From assembly GCA_012719645.1 (NCBI GenBank), contig JAAXZX010000043.1, positions 1 through 64,000 on the forward strand: a stretch of DNA of 64,000 nt, given 5' to 3'. Shown one piece after another: positions 38,931 to 48,743 of the stretch (within the stretch, counting starts at the first letter, position 1; the number at the start of each line of letters is the position of its first letter). The DNA comes from Clostridiaceae bacterium. GTDB taxonomy: Bacteria; Bacillota; Clostridia; DSM-8532. The position numbers were made by a program, and so were the translations under genes. Under the pieces are notes generated by a model. It had not been told where the DNA came from and did not search any database. It worked only from the letters and a program-made list of their open reading frames with translations.

Positions 38931-39060
38931 CCTAGCCAAGGGGACGGTTCCTCTGGTCTGATATCCATGGGGACCGTTTCCCTGGTGTGTCTAGCCACAG
39001 GAACCGTCCCTCTGGTTTGCCTGGTTTGTCTAGCCACAGGAACCGTCCCCCTGGTTTGAT
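38931..39060. repeat. Short tandem/inverted repeats around GGGACGGTTCC between coaE and polA
   Basis: Two near-identical CTAGCCACAGGAACCGTCCCYCTGGTTTG copies (38991 and 39030) plus an inverted CTAGCCAAGGGGACGGTTCCTCTGGTCTG copy and a diverged fourth. Confidence 0.85.
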
Positions 39061-41772
39061 TTACTTGGCCTCGTACCAGTTGCGGCCGACAGAAATGTCC
39101 ACGGTTAGCGGCACCGACAGGGCAACCGCTTCCTCCATGCCGACGCGTATGATGTTCTTAACCTCTTCCAGTTCGTCCTCCCAGGTTTCCACGAGAAGCT
39201 CGTCGTGAACCTGCAGGATCAGGCGTGACTTAAGCTTTCTCTTCTTAAGCTCCCTCCATACCCTGACCATGGCAATCTTGATGATGTCTGCCGCACTGCC
39301 CTGGATGGGTGTGTTCAGGGCAACCCTCTTCCCGAAGGACCGGACGGCGAAATTGGACGACTTGAGCTCGGGTATATGCCTTATCCTGTGGAACATGGTT
39401 TCCACATAGCCTTTTTCCTGGCCCATCCTTACAGTGTCGTCCATATATTCCCTGACCTTCGGGTAGGTGTCAAGATATCCCTCTATATATCTCGCCGCTT
39501 CTTTCCTGGACACATTTATATCCTTTGCCAGGCTGAAATCGCTTATCCCGTAAATGATTCCAAAATTAACCGCCTTCGCGCTCCGGCGCATCTCGGGGGT
39601 TACATGCTCCATGGGCACCCTGAAAACCTGTGACGCCGTCAGGGTGTGTATGTCCGCGCCTTCCAGGAAGGCTTTTTTCAGGGTTTCATCCCCGGTAATA
39701 TGGGCAAGGACGCGCAGCTCTATCTGGGAGTAATCGGCATCCACCAGGGTAAATCCTTCTTCGGGTATGAAGGCTTTCCTGATCTCGCGGCCCAGTTCGG
39801 TGCGGACGGGAATATTCTGGAGATTGGGCTCGGTACTGCTGATCCTGCCTGTGGCGGTGACTGTCTGATTGAACCTGGAATGAATCCTGCCGGTCACCGG
39901 ATGTATGACCTTCGCCAGCCCTTCCGCATAGGTGGACTTAAGCTTTGCAAGCTGCCGGTATTCAAGGATGCAGGGAATGATCTCATGCTTGTCCGCCAGG
40001 GACTCAAGGACCTCCGCATCGGTGGAGTAACCTGTTTTTGTCTTCTTTACCGCCTTAAGGCCGATCTTTTCAAACAGGACGACGCCCAGCTGCTTTGTGG
40101 AATTGATGTTGAACTCTTCGCCCGCCAGCATGTAAATGGTCTGCTCCAGGGACCTTATACGCCTTTCCAGCATGTCCCCGTATTCCTCAAGGGCGTTTTT
40201 ATCCACTTTGAACCCGTAGTACTCCATGCTGCCCAGCACCATGGTAAGGGGCAGCTCCACATCATGGTAAAGGAAATGTTGTCCGCTGTCGTCGAGCCTC
40301 TGGCTCTGTTTTTCATAAATTGACCGAAACAGCGATGCCGCCTTTCCGGCTGCGCATACCAGTTCATCCCCGGGAATGTCCGAAAAGCGCTGCCTGCCCG
40401 TGCCCATAAATGCTTCGGGCAGATCCGGAGACTGGCCGAGGTGCTTTACGGCAAGCCTGTCGATGCTGTAGGAATCAGCCTGGGCATCCAGGAGGTATTC
40501 CGCGATCATAAGATCAAAAAGGCCGCATTCAAGGTCCATCCCATAGCTCAGTATCCATGTATAGAGGGATTTGACATCGTGGCATATCAGCCTGGTATCC
40601 GGATTCTCAAATATGGGAGACAGGAGTTTTGCCAGCTCAGGCTCATCGATCCGGTCACCGGTCCTTGCGAAATAAAACCTGTCTACGCTCCCTGTTATCA
40701 GGGCTGCCATGTTCCCGCCGATGCGTCCGGTCTGCTCAAGCATGGCATAAAAAACAAGTTCCTTCTCTTTGCCAAGCTGCTTTGCAATTCTTTCGAAGTC
40801 TTCCGCGGTTTCAACCACAGTCACCTGGCAGGTGACCGTTTCGGCTGCCGCTTCGGCTTTTGCAAGCCGGTCAAGACCCATGCGTTTTATAAGGCTTCTG
40901 AACTCAAGTTCCTGGAACAGTTGATACAAAGCCTCTTCATCCATCTCTTCGCGTTTAAGGGATTCCAGTTCCGCCAGCCCATCACCGGTCCTTACGATGG
41001 TTGCAAGTTTCCTGGACAGGAAGGCAGAGTCCTTTCCTTCCTCCAAAAGCGCCCTTACCCTCTCCCTGGGGATTTCATTCAGGTGCTGGTACAGGTTTTC
41101 TATGGTCCCGTACTCCCTGATGAGCTCTATGGCCGTCTTTTCACCAATTCCGGGCACTCCCTTTATATTATCCGACGTATCACCCATAAGGGCTTTCACT
41201 TCAATCAGCGCGACAGGTTCCACGCCGTATTTTTCCTTTACAAGTTCCGGGCTGAACCGGTTTGTTTCAGTTTTCCCCTTGCTGGTGGAGGGTATGATCA
41301 CCGTGGTCTTTTCACTGACAAGCTGCAGGGCATCCCGGTCCCCCGTGAGGATGGCCACTTCCATCCCCTTCTCCTCGGCTATCCTTGAATAGATCCCGAT
41401 GATATCGTCGGCTTCCAGGCCTTCATTCTCCAGGATGGCGATTTTCATGGCCTTCAGCACATCCTTGACAACGGGAAGCTGCCTGGCCAGATCCCTGGGC
41501 ATGGGCTTTCTTGTAGCCTTATAATCCTCACACATGATATGCCGGAAGGTCTTGGCCTTCAGGTCAAAGGCTACCCCGATATGGTCCGGGTTTTCCTCCT
41601 CGATGTACTTGTTCAGGATATTGATAAACCCAAAAACGGCATTTGTCGGGAAGCCTTCGCTGGTGGACAAAAAGCCCGGACCCTTGAAGGCATAAAATGC
41701 CCGGTTCAGAATACTGTTTCCGTCAACAATCAGCAGTTTCCCTCTCATTTTTCCCTCCGGCATCCTGTTCAA
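39061..41772 (-). CDS. polA: DNA polymerase I
   Basis: 5'-3' exonuclease N-terminus (LLIVDGNSILNRAFYAF), DNA pol A motifs DYSQIELRVLAHITGD, RSAKAVNFGIIYGIS, LQVHDELLVE. Confidence 0.96.
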   Translation of the reverse strand: MNRMPEGKMRGKLLIVDGNSILNRAFYAFKGPGFLSTSEGFPTNAVFGFINILNKYIEEENPDHIGVAFDLKAKTFRHIMCEDYKATRKPMPRDLARQLPVVKDVLKAMKIAILENEGLEADDIIGIYSRIAEEKGMEVAILTGDRDALQLVSEKTTVIIPSTSKGKTETNRFSPELVKEKYGVEPVALIEVKALMGDTSDNIKGVPGIGEKTAIELIREYGTIENLYQHLNEIPRERVRALLEEGKDSAFLSRKLATIVRTGDGLAELESLKREEMDEEALYQLFQELEFRSLIKRMGLDRLAKAEAAAETVTCQVTVVETAEDFERIAKQLGKEKELVFYAMLEQTGRIGGNMAALITGSVDRFYFARTGDRIDEPELAKLLSPIFENPDTRLICHDVKSLYTWILSYGMDLECGLFDLMIAEYLLDAQADSYSIDRLAVKHLGQSPDLPEAFMGTGRQRFSDIPGDELVCAAGKAASLFRSIYEKQSQRLDDSGQHFLYHDVELPLTMVLGSMEYYGFKVDKNALEEYGDMLERRIRSLEQTIYMLAGEEFNINSTKQLGVVLFEKIGLKAVKKTKTGYSTDAEVLESLADKHEIIPCILEYRQLAKLKSTYAEGLAKVIHPVTGRIHSRFNQTVTATGRISSTEPNLQNIPVRTELGREIRKAFIPEEGFTLVDADYSQIELRVLAHITGDETLKKAFLEGADIHTLTASQVFRVPMEHVTPEMRRSAKAVNFGIIYGISDFSLAKDINVSRKEAARYIEGYLDTYPKVREYMDDTVRMGQEKGYVETMFHRIRHIPELKSSNFAVRSFGKRVALNTPIQGSAADIIKIAMVRVWRELKKRKLKSRLILQVHDELLVETWEDELEEVKNIIRVGMEEAVALSVPLTVDISVGRNWYEAK

Positions 41773-41909
41773 CTGCCGCCGGCAGGGCGCCGGCGGCGCG
41801 GCATGATCGTCTTGTACGCCAACTATGATTATTGTATAATATTTAAGTGTTTTATTCCATTAAAATGGAAACAATAGGATCAGTAAAACCGGTAAAAAGA
41901 GGCAAAGCC

Positions 41910-42347
41910 ATGATTAACACGGTACTTGTAATCGATGATAACGCGCTGGATAACGCCGTATTGAGGAACTACCTCTACAATGAACGCCTAAACCTGTTAT
42001 CGGCGCTCAACGGGCGGGAAGCCCTGGACATGCTCGAGGGAAGGAATGTTGACGTAATTGTTCTTGACCTGGTAATGCCCGTCATGGACGGACTTGAGTT
42101 CCTGAAAGCGTTCAAAAAGACGAGTTACTATGACTTAATACCTGTTATTATCATCACCAGCCAGGATTCGGAAGAAACCATCAAATCGGTCATCTCCGAG
42201 TACGAGGTCTTTGATTATGTCATCAAGCCCCTGGACCAGGTAAGAAGGTTGATCCTGGTCAATAAAATAAAGACCGCCATACGATACAGGAACGCCCTGA
42301 AAGAGCTTTATTCGCTGAAAAGGCAGCAATGCGGGGACGGAGAATAA
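41910..42347 (+). CDS. Stand-alone response regulator receiver domain protein
   Basis: VLVIDDNALDN, VIVLDLVMPVMDG, IIITSQ, YVIKPL; no output domain. Confidence 0.88.
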   Translation: MINTVLVIDDNALDNAVLRNYLYNERLNLLSALNGREALDMLEGRNVDVIVLDLVMPVMDGLEFLKAFKKTSYYDLIPVIIITSQDSEETIKSVISEYEVFDYVIKPLDQVRRLILVNKIKTAIRYRNALKELYSLKRQQCGDGE

Positions 42348-42416
42348 TCCGTCCTTATCATATAATGGGTCATTTCAGGGATTCATTTCGGTTCCGCATG
42401 AAGCAAGGGATAATTA

Positions 42417-43813
42417 TGAAACAAGGGTTCAGCATGTTAAGGTTCAGAGCGGCAATTCTCACCGCCAAGCTTGCCATTGTCATACTGCGTCTTTTCAGAA
42501 GCGGCGGGACAAGCCTTCCGGGCAAACTGGCCCAGAGGCTTTACCCGCAGATACTCGACCATCTTTCCGGGTTGTTCAGGATAACCATGATCACCGGAAC
42601 CAACGGGAAGACAACCACTTCGAGAATAGTGGCGAGCATGATGGAACAGAAAGGGCTGAAGGTGGTTGCCAACAAATCCGGCGCAAATCTTGCCAGCGGC
42701 ATTACAACAACCCTTATAAGCGCCCTGACCCCCGGCGGCAGGCCCAGGGTCACCCATGCCCTCCTGGAAACTGATGAGGCCGCATTCAGGACAATGGCGC
42801 CCAGGCTGAAGCCTGAAACGGTTATAGTAACAAATTTCTTCCGCGACCAGTTGGATCGATTCGGGGAACTGCACACTACGGTCAATAATGTACGGGAAGG
42901 CATCGCCAAAATCCCGGGGGCGGTCCTTATTCTCAATGCAGATGACTCCCTGTGCGCGTCGCTGGGAAGGAATGTGCCCAACAGGGTAATATATTTCGGA
43001 ATGAAGGAAGGCGTTTATCCGGAAGGCAACGCCAGCATAAACTCCGATGCCGCTTTCTGCATCCAGTGCAAGTCCAGGTATGAATACAGCTCGGTAACCT
43101 TCGGCCACCTGGGGCACTTCATCTGCCCTTCCTGCGGTTACGGAAGGCCCCATACCCACGTGGAATGCACCGGCATCCTGTCCTATGACAACCTCGGATC
43201 AACCATTGAAGTCTCGGGACCGGATATGGATATTACCGTCAAGCTGGCCCTTCCCGGGCTTTACAATATCTACAACGCGCTTGCCGGGGCGTCCTTCGGG
43301 CTTGCCCTCGGCCTGGACGGGAACGGGATAACAGCGGCCCTCACCGGATTTGAATGCGGTTTCGGGCGAATGGAAACCGTCCATATCAACGACAGGGAAC
43401 TGAAAATGATCCTGGTTAAAAACCCTACGGGCTTCAACCAGGTTCTGCGTTATCTTCTGACCCAGGAAGAGCCCTGTGTGACCGCCTTCGCCATAAACGA
43501 CAGGCTGGCCGACGGCACCGACATATCCTGGCTCTGGGATGTGGATTTTGAGATCCTTGCCCTCATGGATGACAGGATACGGGCTTACTATGTTTCGGGC
43601 ATCCGGGCAGAGGACATGGCGGTAAGGCTGAAATACGCCGGTATATCGCCAGACAGGGTCATACTTGAAAAGGACTACCACCAACTGATCCAAAAGGCCC
43701 TCCAAAAGACCGGGGCAGGGGAGACCTTCTACATTCTTCCCACCTATACCGCCATGCTGGACATTCGGAAAATCCTGAAAAAGCGTTTCGGTCTGAAGGA
43801 GTTCTGGCAATAA
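42417..43813 (+). CDS. murT: Lipid II isoglutaminyl synthase subunit MurT (Mur ligase with Cys4 zinc ribbon)
   Basis: ITGTNGKTTTSRIVASMMEQKGL; CIQCKS...CPSCGY; DUF1727-like C-terminus; ORF extends to 42329, start approximate. Confidence 0.92.
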
Positions 43814-43828
43814 AGAGGGAATGAGCCT

Positions 43829-44590
43829 ATGTACGAGTTAACCATATGCCATTTATATCCGGATCTTCTGAACCTCTACGGGGACAGGGGCAACATCATC
43901 GCCCTCACAAAACGCTGCGAATGGCGCGGCATCCAGGTACGGGTGAAGCAGGTGTCCCTCAATGATCCGTTCCGCCCCGATGAATTTGATATCCTGTTCA
44001 TCGGCGGAGGCCAGGATTATGAACAGTCCATCATCCAGGACGATTTGCAGAAGGGCAAGCGTGATGCCGTAAGGGAAGCAGTTGAATCCGGCAGGGTTAT
44101 CCTGGCTGTTTGCGGCGGACTTCAGCTCCTGGGCCGTTATTACCGGACCCATGACGGAAAGGATATCGAGTGCATCGGCGCTGTGGACCTGTGGACCCAC
44201 GGCGGTCAGGAAAGGCTTATCGGAAACCTGGTCTTTGAATGCGAATTCCTTAAGAATGAACATTTTGACGGCCTTGTTGCCGGGTTTGAAAACCATTCGG
44301 GAAAAACCTGGCTGGGTCCCGGCGTCAAACCCATGGGAAGGGTGCTGAAAGGCTTTGGCCTGAACGGGGAAGACGGTTTTGAGGGCGCGATTTACAGGAA
44401 TACCTATTGCACATATACCCATGGCAGCCTGCTGCCCAAGAATCCTGCCCTTACCGACCACCTGATCACCCTGGCCCTCAGGAACAGGTATCCCGGATTT
44501 GAATCCCTGGAACCCCTTAACGACGCTTTCGAGTCGGCTGCGAGGGATGCCGTCATAAAAAGGCTTATGGGAAAGAATTCCAGCCGGTAA
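43829..44590 (+). CDS. gatD: Lipid II isoglutaminyl synthase glutaminase subunit GatD
   Basis: LTICHLYPDLLNLYGDRGNIIALTKRCEWRGI; ILAVCGGLQLLG; adjacent to murT. Confidence 0.93.
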   Translation: MYELTICHLYPDLLNLYGDRGNIIALTKRCEWRGIQVRVKQVSLNDPFRPDEFDILFIGGGQDYEQSIIQDDLQKGKRDAVREAVESGRVILAVCGGLQLLGRYYRTHDGKDIECIGAVDLWTHGGQERLIGNLVFECEFLKNEHFDGLVAGFENHSGKTWLGPGVKPMGRVLKGFGLNGEDGFEGAIYRNTYCTYTHGSLLPKNPALTDHLITLALRNRYPGFESLEPLNDAFESAARDAVIKRLMGKNSSR

Positions 44591-44637
44591 AGATCCAACA
44601 TAAGAGCCTGTGGTTCCACAGTGCTTCCGGGAATAAA

Positions 44638-44677
44638 CAAAGCTGCCCTGCCAGCCTCTCATGGCCGCGGGCAGCTT
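44638..44677 (-). terminator. Hairpin between convergent gatD and asnS
   Basis: AAAGCTGCCC...GGGCAGCTT with T-rich flank on the minus strand. Confidence 0.6.
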
Positions 44678-44696
44678 CCTTCATTTCAGGTATATA

Positions 44697-46097
44697 TCAG
44701 AAATCAGCGTTGTTCACCGTTCTGGGATAGGGGATTACATCCCGGATGTTCTGCATGCCGGTAATATACATCATCATGCGCTCGAAACCGAGCCCGAACC
44801 CCGCATGGCGGGCGCCGCCGAAGCGCCGCATATCCAGGTACCACTGGTATTCCTCCTTGTTGAGGCCCATTTCCTCTATCCTCTTCTCGAGGACATCGTA
44901 GCGGTCCTCCCTCTGACTGCCCCCGATGATCTCGCCTATTCCCGGAACCAGGAGGTCCATGGCGGCAACAGTCCTGTTATCATCGTTAACGCGCATATAG
45001 AACGCCTTGATCTCCTTCGGATAGTTTATTACAAACACCGGCTTCTTCATGACCTGCTCGGTCAGATAGCGCTCATGTTCGGTCTGGAGATCACAGCCCC
45101 ACTTTACAGGGAACTGGAATTCCTTTCCGCTCTTTTCAAGCAGTTCTATGGCCTCCGTATAGGTGATGCACCCGAATTCGGAGTTCAGCACCTTGTTCAG
45201 GCGGTCATAGAGTTCCTTATCCACAAAGCTGTTCAGGAAATCCATCTCGTCTTTGCACTTATCCATGACATCCCCAATAATGTACCGGATCATATCCTCT
45301 GCCAGCTTCATGTCGTCAGCCAGGTCAGCAAAGGCAATCTCGGGCTCAATCATCCAGAATTCTGCCGCATGGCGTGTGGTATTGCTGTTTTCAGCCCTGA
45401 ATGTGGGACCGAAGGTATAGACCTTGCCGAATGCCAGGCAATAGGGTTCAACAGCAAGCTGGCCGCTGACGGTAAGGTTGGTGCGCTTCCCGAAGAAATC
45501 CTCGGAATAGTCTATCTCTCCCGACTGGGTACGCGGCGGGTTTCCAATGTCCAGCGTAGTCACCTGGAACATTTCGCCGGCTCCTTCGCAGTCGCTGGAG
45601 GTAATGATCGGCGTATGGACATAAACAAAGCCCCTGTCCTGGAAGAACTCGTGGATGGCATGGGCCAGCACCGAACGGATGCGGAAGACCGCCGAGAAGG
45701 TGTTGGTTCTCGGCCTCAGGTGGGATATGGTCCTCAGGTATTCAAAGGTGTGCCTTTTCTTCTGCAGCGGATACTCCGGTACCGATGCCCCTTCTATCTC
45801 AATCCTGGTTGCCCTGATCTCGTAAGGCTGCTTCGCCTGGGGAGTTTCCACCACTTTCCCTGTAACCCTTATGGCGCTTCCGGCATTCAGTCTGCGAATC
45901 TCGTCAAAATTGCCCAAGGTGTCGTCAAATACGACCTGCAAATTTCGAAAGCAGGAACCGTCGTTGATTTCTATAAAACCAAATGTTTTGGAATCACGGA
46001 TGGTCCTTACCCAGCCGCATACCGCAACTTCTTCCCCCGCAAGCCGGGAATATGTTTCATTCAGTTTGCCGATTTCGATCCTTCCCAAGAAAATCAC
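44697..46097 (-). CDS. asnS: Asparaginyl-tRNA synthetase
   Basis: [26 protein letters not shown]; class II motifs [52 protein letters not shown]. Confidence 0.95.
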   Translation of the reverse strand: MIFLGRIEIGKLNETYSRLAGEEVAVCGWVRTIRDSKTFGFIEINDGSCFRNLQVVFDDTLGNFDEIRRLNAGSAIRVTGKVVETPQAKQPYEIRATRIEIEGASVPEYPLQKKRHTFEYLRTISHLRPRTNTFSAVFRIRSVLAHAIHEFFQDRGFVYVHTPIITSSDCEGAGEMFQVTTLDIGNPPRTQSGEIDYSEDFFGKRTNLTVSGQLAVEPYCLAFGKVYTFGPTFRAENSNTTRHAAEFWMIEPEIAFADLADDMKLAEDMIRYIIGDVMDKCKDEMDFLNSFVDKELYDRLNKVLNSEFGCITYTEAIELLEKSGKEFQFPVKWGCDLQTEHERYLTEQVMKKPVFVINYPKEIKAFYMRVNDDNRTVAAMDLLVPGIGEIIGGSQREDRYDVLEKRIEEMGLNKEEYQWYLDMRRFGGARHAGFGLGFERMMMYITGMQNIRDVIPYPRTVNNADF

Positions 46098-46270
46098 TCC
46101 GTTTCAGCGAGTTTATATATCCTGTTCCGCGTATCACAGGGCATCGCATCCCCGCGGTAAAACACGCAAGATGCCATCACATGAAGGATGCCCGGAAATA
46201 TACTATTTGGATTGTACCAAAGCTGCCTGCCAAAGGGAAGCCCGGTTCCTCCTGAAATGTTAAAACCGGT

Positions 46271-46777
46271 TCATGGATTGGACCTTTCCAGGCCTTCAAG
46301 GATGGATTCAACGACGCCCTCAGCGTCCCTGCCTCCGCAGTCAATGATGATATCGGCATATTTCTCGTACAGCGGAGTCCTTTCGTTATAAATATCGCCC
46401 AGGGTCTGGTCCCTGCCCATGGCTATGCCGCGGGTGGCGATATTGCTTATCCTTCTCTGTATGGTTTCAAGGTCGGCCCTCAGATAGATCACAATTCCCT
46501 GCTTTTTCAGGAAGGCCATGGCCTTGTCACTGTATATCGCGCTCCCGCCTGTAGCGATAACGGCATGCTTGTATGATCCTCCGAGGATTGTCCGCTCTTC
46601 GGCCCTCAGAAAGCCCTCAATACCATATTCATCAATCATGTCCTGCAGCAGTTTCCCATGAGAGCGCTGGATCTCCAGGTCGGTGTCCACAAAGCCCATG
46701 CCAAGAGTCTTTGCCAGTATCACTCCCACCGTGCTCTTGCCCGCTCCGGGCATTCCAACCAGGACGATATTATCCAT
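46271..46777 (-). CDS. aroK: Shikimate kinase
   Basis: MDNIVLVGMPGAGKSTVGVILAKTLGMGFVDTDLEIQ; VIATGGSAIY. Confidence 0.92.
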   Translation of the reverse strand: MDNIVLVGMPGAGKSTVGVILAKTLGMGFVDTDLEIQRSHGKLLQDMIDEYGIEGFLRAEERTILGGSYKHAVIATGGSAIYSDKAMAFLKKQGIVIYLRADLETIQRRISNIATRGIAMGRDQTLGDIYNERTPLYEKYADIIIDCGGRDAEGVVESILEGLERSNP

Positions 46778-46798
46778 ATTAACACCGCCGTAAGCCGT

Positions 46799-47521
46799 TT
46801 ATACCTCTATGGGGGCTTTCATCTTCAAAAGCTCATTGTACTTGTCTTCCATGATGGCCCTCGCACTTGGCATTAACAGGGGCCAGCTTTTTTCGATCAG
46901 TTCATAATACCATTTTGAGTTTTCTTCTGCCTGGTTTGCCGGTGAGAATATTTTCAGCCAATAGTCAGGTTTTGCGATAAGTGACATTATGTCGGCATTG
47001 GCGAGGCAAGCCTCTTCTGGGGATCCCCCGCATGCCCCGGAGATGGAGGAATGGTTCAAAATGCAGCGTTTTACTCTTTCAAGCTTGTCAGGGGGATAAT
47101 TGAACTGCCTGAGGAGCTTGTCCGCAATGGCAACCCCCTTTTCTTCATGCTGTTTCATATCCATATCATCAATCACGAAGGAGAAATCATGCAGGTATGC
47201 AGCCAGTTCAACAATTTCGGGATCCGCCCCTGTTTCCATGGCCAGTTTAATGCCATAGTGGGCAACAAGGATGAGGTGGTTTTCGTAAAACTCCCTGCCC
47301 AGAGCGGAGTTGCCGCACTCCCCCTTGACATATTCCCTGATATAGTCTGCCAGCAAAAAATCACGACCTTCCGAGAATTGTAAAAAATCAAGCTGTTTGC
47401 CTGGTGCAAGCGAATTTAAAAAGGGCCATGGCCCTAATAAAATTATAATGCCCGGCCATAGCCCCAAACAAGTATGCAAACTGTCAATATTCCCGCTTAA
47501 AATCGTGCTTTCTTCATACAA
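46799..47521 (-). CDS. HD domain protein (putative phosphohydrolase)
   Basis: HLILVAHYGIKLAMETGADPEIVELAAYLHDFSF; start probably internal, since a TATAAT-like -10 lies near 47445 inside the N-terminal extension. Confidence 0.8.
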   Translation of the reverse strand: MYEESTILSGNIDSLHTCLGLWPGIIILLGPWPFLNSLAPGKQLDFLQFSEGRDFLLADYIREYVKGECGNSALGREFYENHLILVAHYGIKLAMETGADPEIVELAAYLHDFSFVIDDMDMKQHEEKGVAIADKLLRQFNYPPDKLERVKRCILNHSSISGACGGSPEEACLANADIMSLIAKPDYWLKIFSPANQAEENSKWYYELIEKSWPLLMPSARAIMEDKYNELLKMKAPIEV

Positions 47522-47627
47522 ATTTCTTATGGTTTTATATGCTCCATGGTTAACATTATGTGAAAATGGATTGTTCCTGAAACCTGTTACGTGATATACT
47601 ACTCAAAAGAAAACGGAGGCAGAATTC

Positions 47628-48398
47628 ATGGTGAACAATACACGGAAATACATCCTTGCAGGGCTGATGACCGCACTGGTGCTCTGCCTTACTTTCTTCA
47701 TCAAGGTACCCGTTCCCTATACCTCTGGTTACATCCATCTGGGAGACAGCATGATCTATCTCTCGGTAATGATCCTCGGCCCGGCCTACGGCGCCTTTGC
47801 AGCCGGCATAGGGTCCATGCTGGCCGACCTCCTGGGAGGGTACGCCCAGTACGCCATTCCCACCCTGATTATCAAATCCCTTATGGCTCTTTGCATGGGC
47901 CTTATATTAAAAAGCACCGGCAGAAGAGGAACCATCGCTTCTGTAGTTATTTCCATCCTGGTTTGGGCATCCTTTTGCGCGGGTGCAATCATAAACCTTC
48001 AGTTGAGCATCAGCACCCATGGAAAGGGGAAGATCCTGGAGAGCGTCCTGGATCCGGGAGCGGATGCGGAGACTGCCGCAGGCATGGAGAATAAACTGGA
48101 TAACCTGACCCTTTACCTGGTCCTTGGCGTCGCGGCAGCAATACTTATCCTTTCGGTTTCCGCCTGGCTTATTTCAAGGAAAAACGGAAGCGAAGCCTTC
48201 AGCATGAAGGCTGTCATCGGCATGACCGCCGCGGGCATGTGCATGGTCATGGGCTACTTTATCGTGGAATCCTTCATATATGGCCCCATACCCGCCACTT
48301 TCAGCATCCCCCCGAACCTTATCCAGTTCTTTGCAGGCATCCTTGCCGCGGGCCTCCTGGCGCCGGCAATAAAAAAGGCCTCGCTGCATAAGAGTTGA
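47628..48398 (+). CDS. ECF transporter S component (substrate unknown)
   Basis: YILAGLMTALVLCLTFFIKVPVPYTSGYIHLGDSMIYLSVMILGPAYGAFAAGIGSMLADLLGGY; multiple TM; GGAGG RBS. Confidence 0.9.
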   Translation: MVNNTRKYILAGLMTALVLCLTFFIKVPVPYTSGYIHLGDSMIYLSVMILGPAYGAFAAGIGSMLADLLGGYAQYAIPTLIIKSLMALCMGLILKSTGRRGTIASVVISILVWASFCAGAIINLQLSISTHGKGKILESVLDPGADAETAAGMENKLDNLTLYLVLGVAAAILILSVSAWLISRKNGSEAFSMKAVIGMTAAGMCMVMGYFIVESFIYGPIPATFSIPPNLIQFFAGILAAGLLAPAIKKASLHKS

Positions 48399-48500
48399 GA
48401 GGTTAGAGGTAGGAGGTTAGATGTTGGATATTCCACTCAATACATCTTCATTACTATTCCCTTTTCCCACTTCCAACTTCTCATTTCTCACTTTTAATTT

Positions 48501-48715
48501 TGCGGAGTCACTCGAGACAGAAACAGCACGTTCATGCCTTTGTGGTCCTTAACGCTCATAGAATTTGTATATGAAGAGATTGCCGCGCACGCTTGCATTG
48601 ACAGCACGGGAATGTAATTACAAGAAACATTGATGAGATTGCCGCGCCCGTCTCTGACGGGCTCGCAATGACATATAGGGGTTCGTTCCGCTCGTAATGA
48701 CACTCAGGAAGGATG
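48501..48715. repeat. Composite intergenic dispersed repeat (copy C)
   Basis: TGCGGAGTCACTCGAGACAGAAACAGCACGT core; GAGATTGCCGCGCACGC; GAGATTGCCGCGCCCGTCTCTGACGGGCTCGCAATGACATA. Confidence 0.8.
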
Positions 48716-48743
48716 CCGCGACTGCTTGCAAAGACCTTATCTT

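Noticed and set aside
38931-39060. Possible CRISPR array
   Set aside because: Only about four imperfect copies, mixed orientation, no uniform spacers, no cas genes in the window.
44661-46160. 499-aa + strand ORF antisense to asnS
   Set aside because: Complete overlap with a confidently identified asnS on the other strand; no recognisable domain; typical shadow ORF.
46098-46270. T-box leader upstream of asnS
   Set aside because: No GGTGGNACC-type T-box sequence or terminator seen in the gap.
47500-47627. Vitamin riboswitch upstream of the ECF S-component gene
   Set aside because: Gap is short; I find a plausible promoter and RBS but no recognisable riboswitch core motif.
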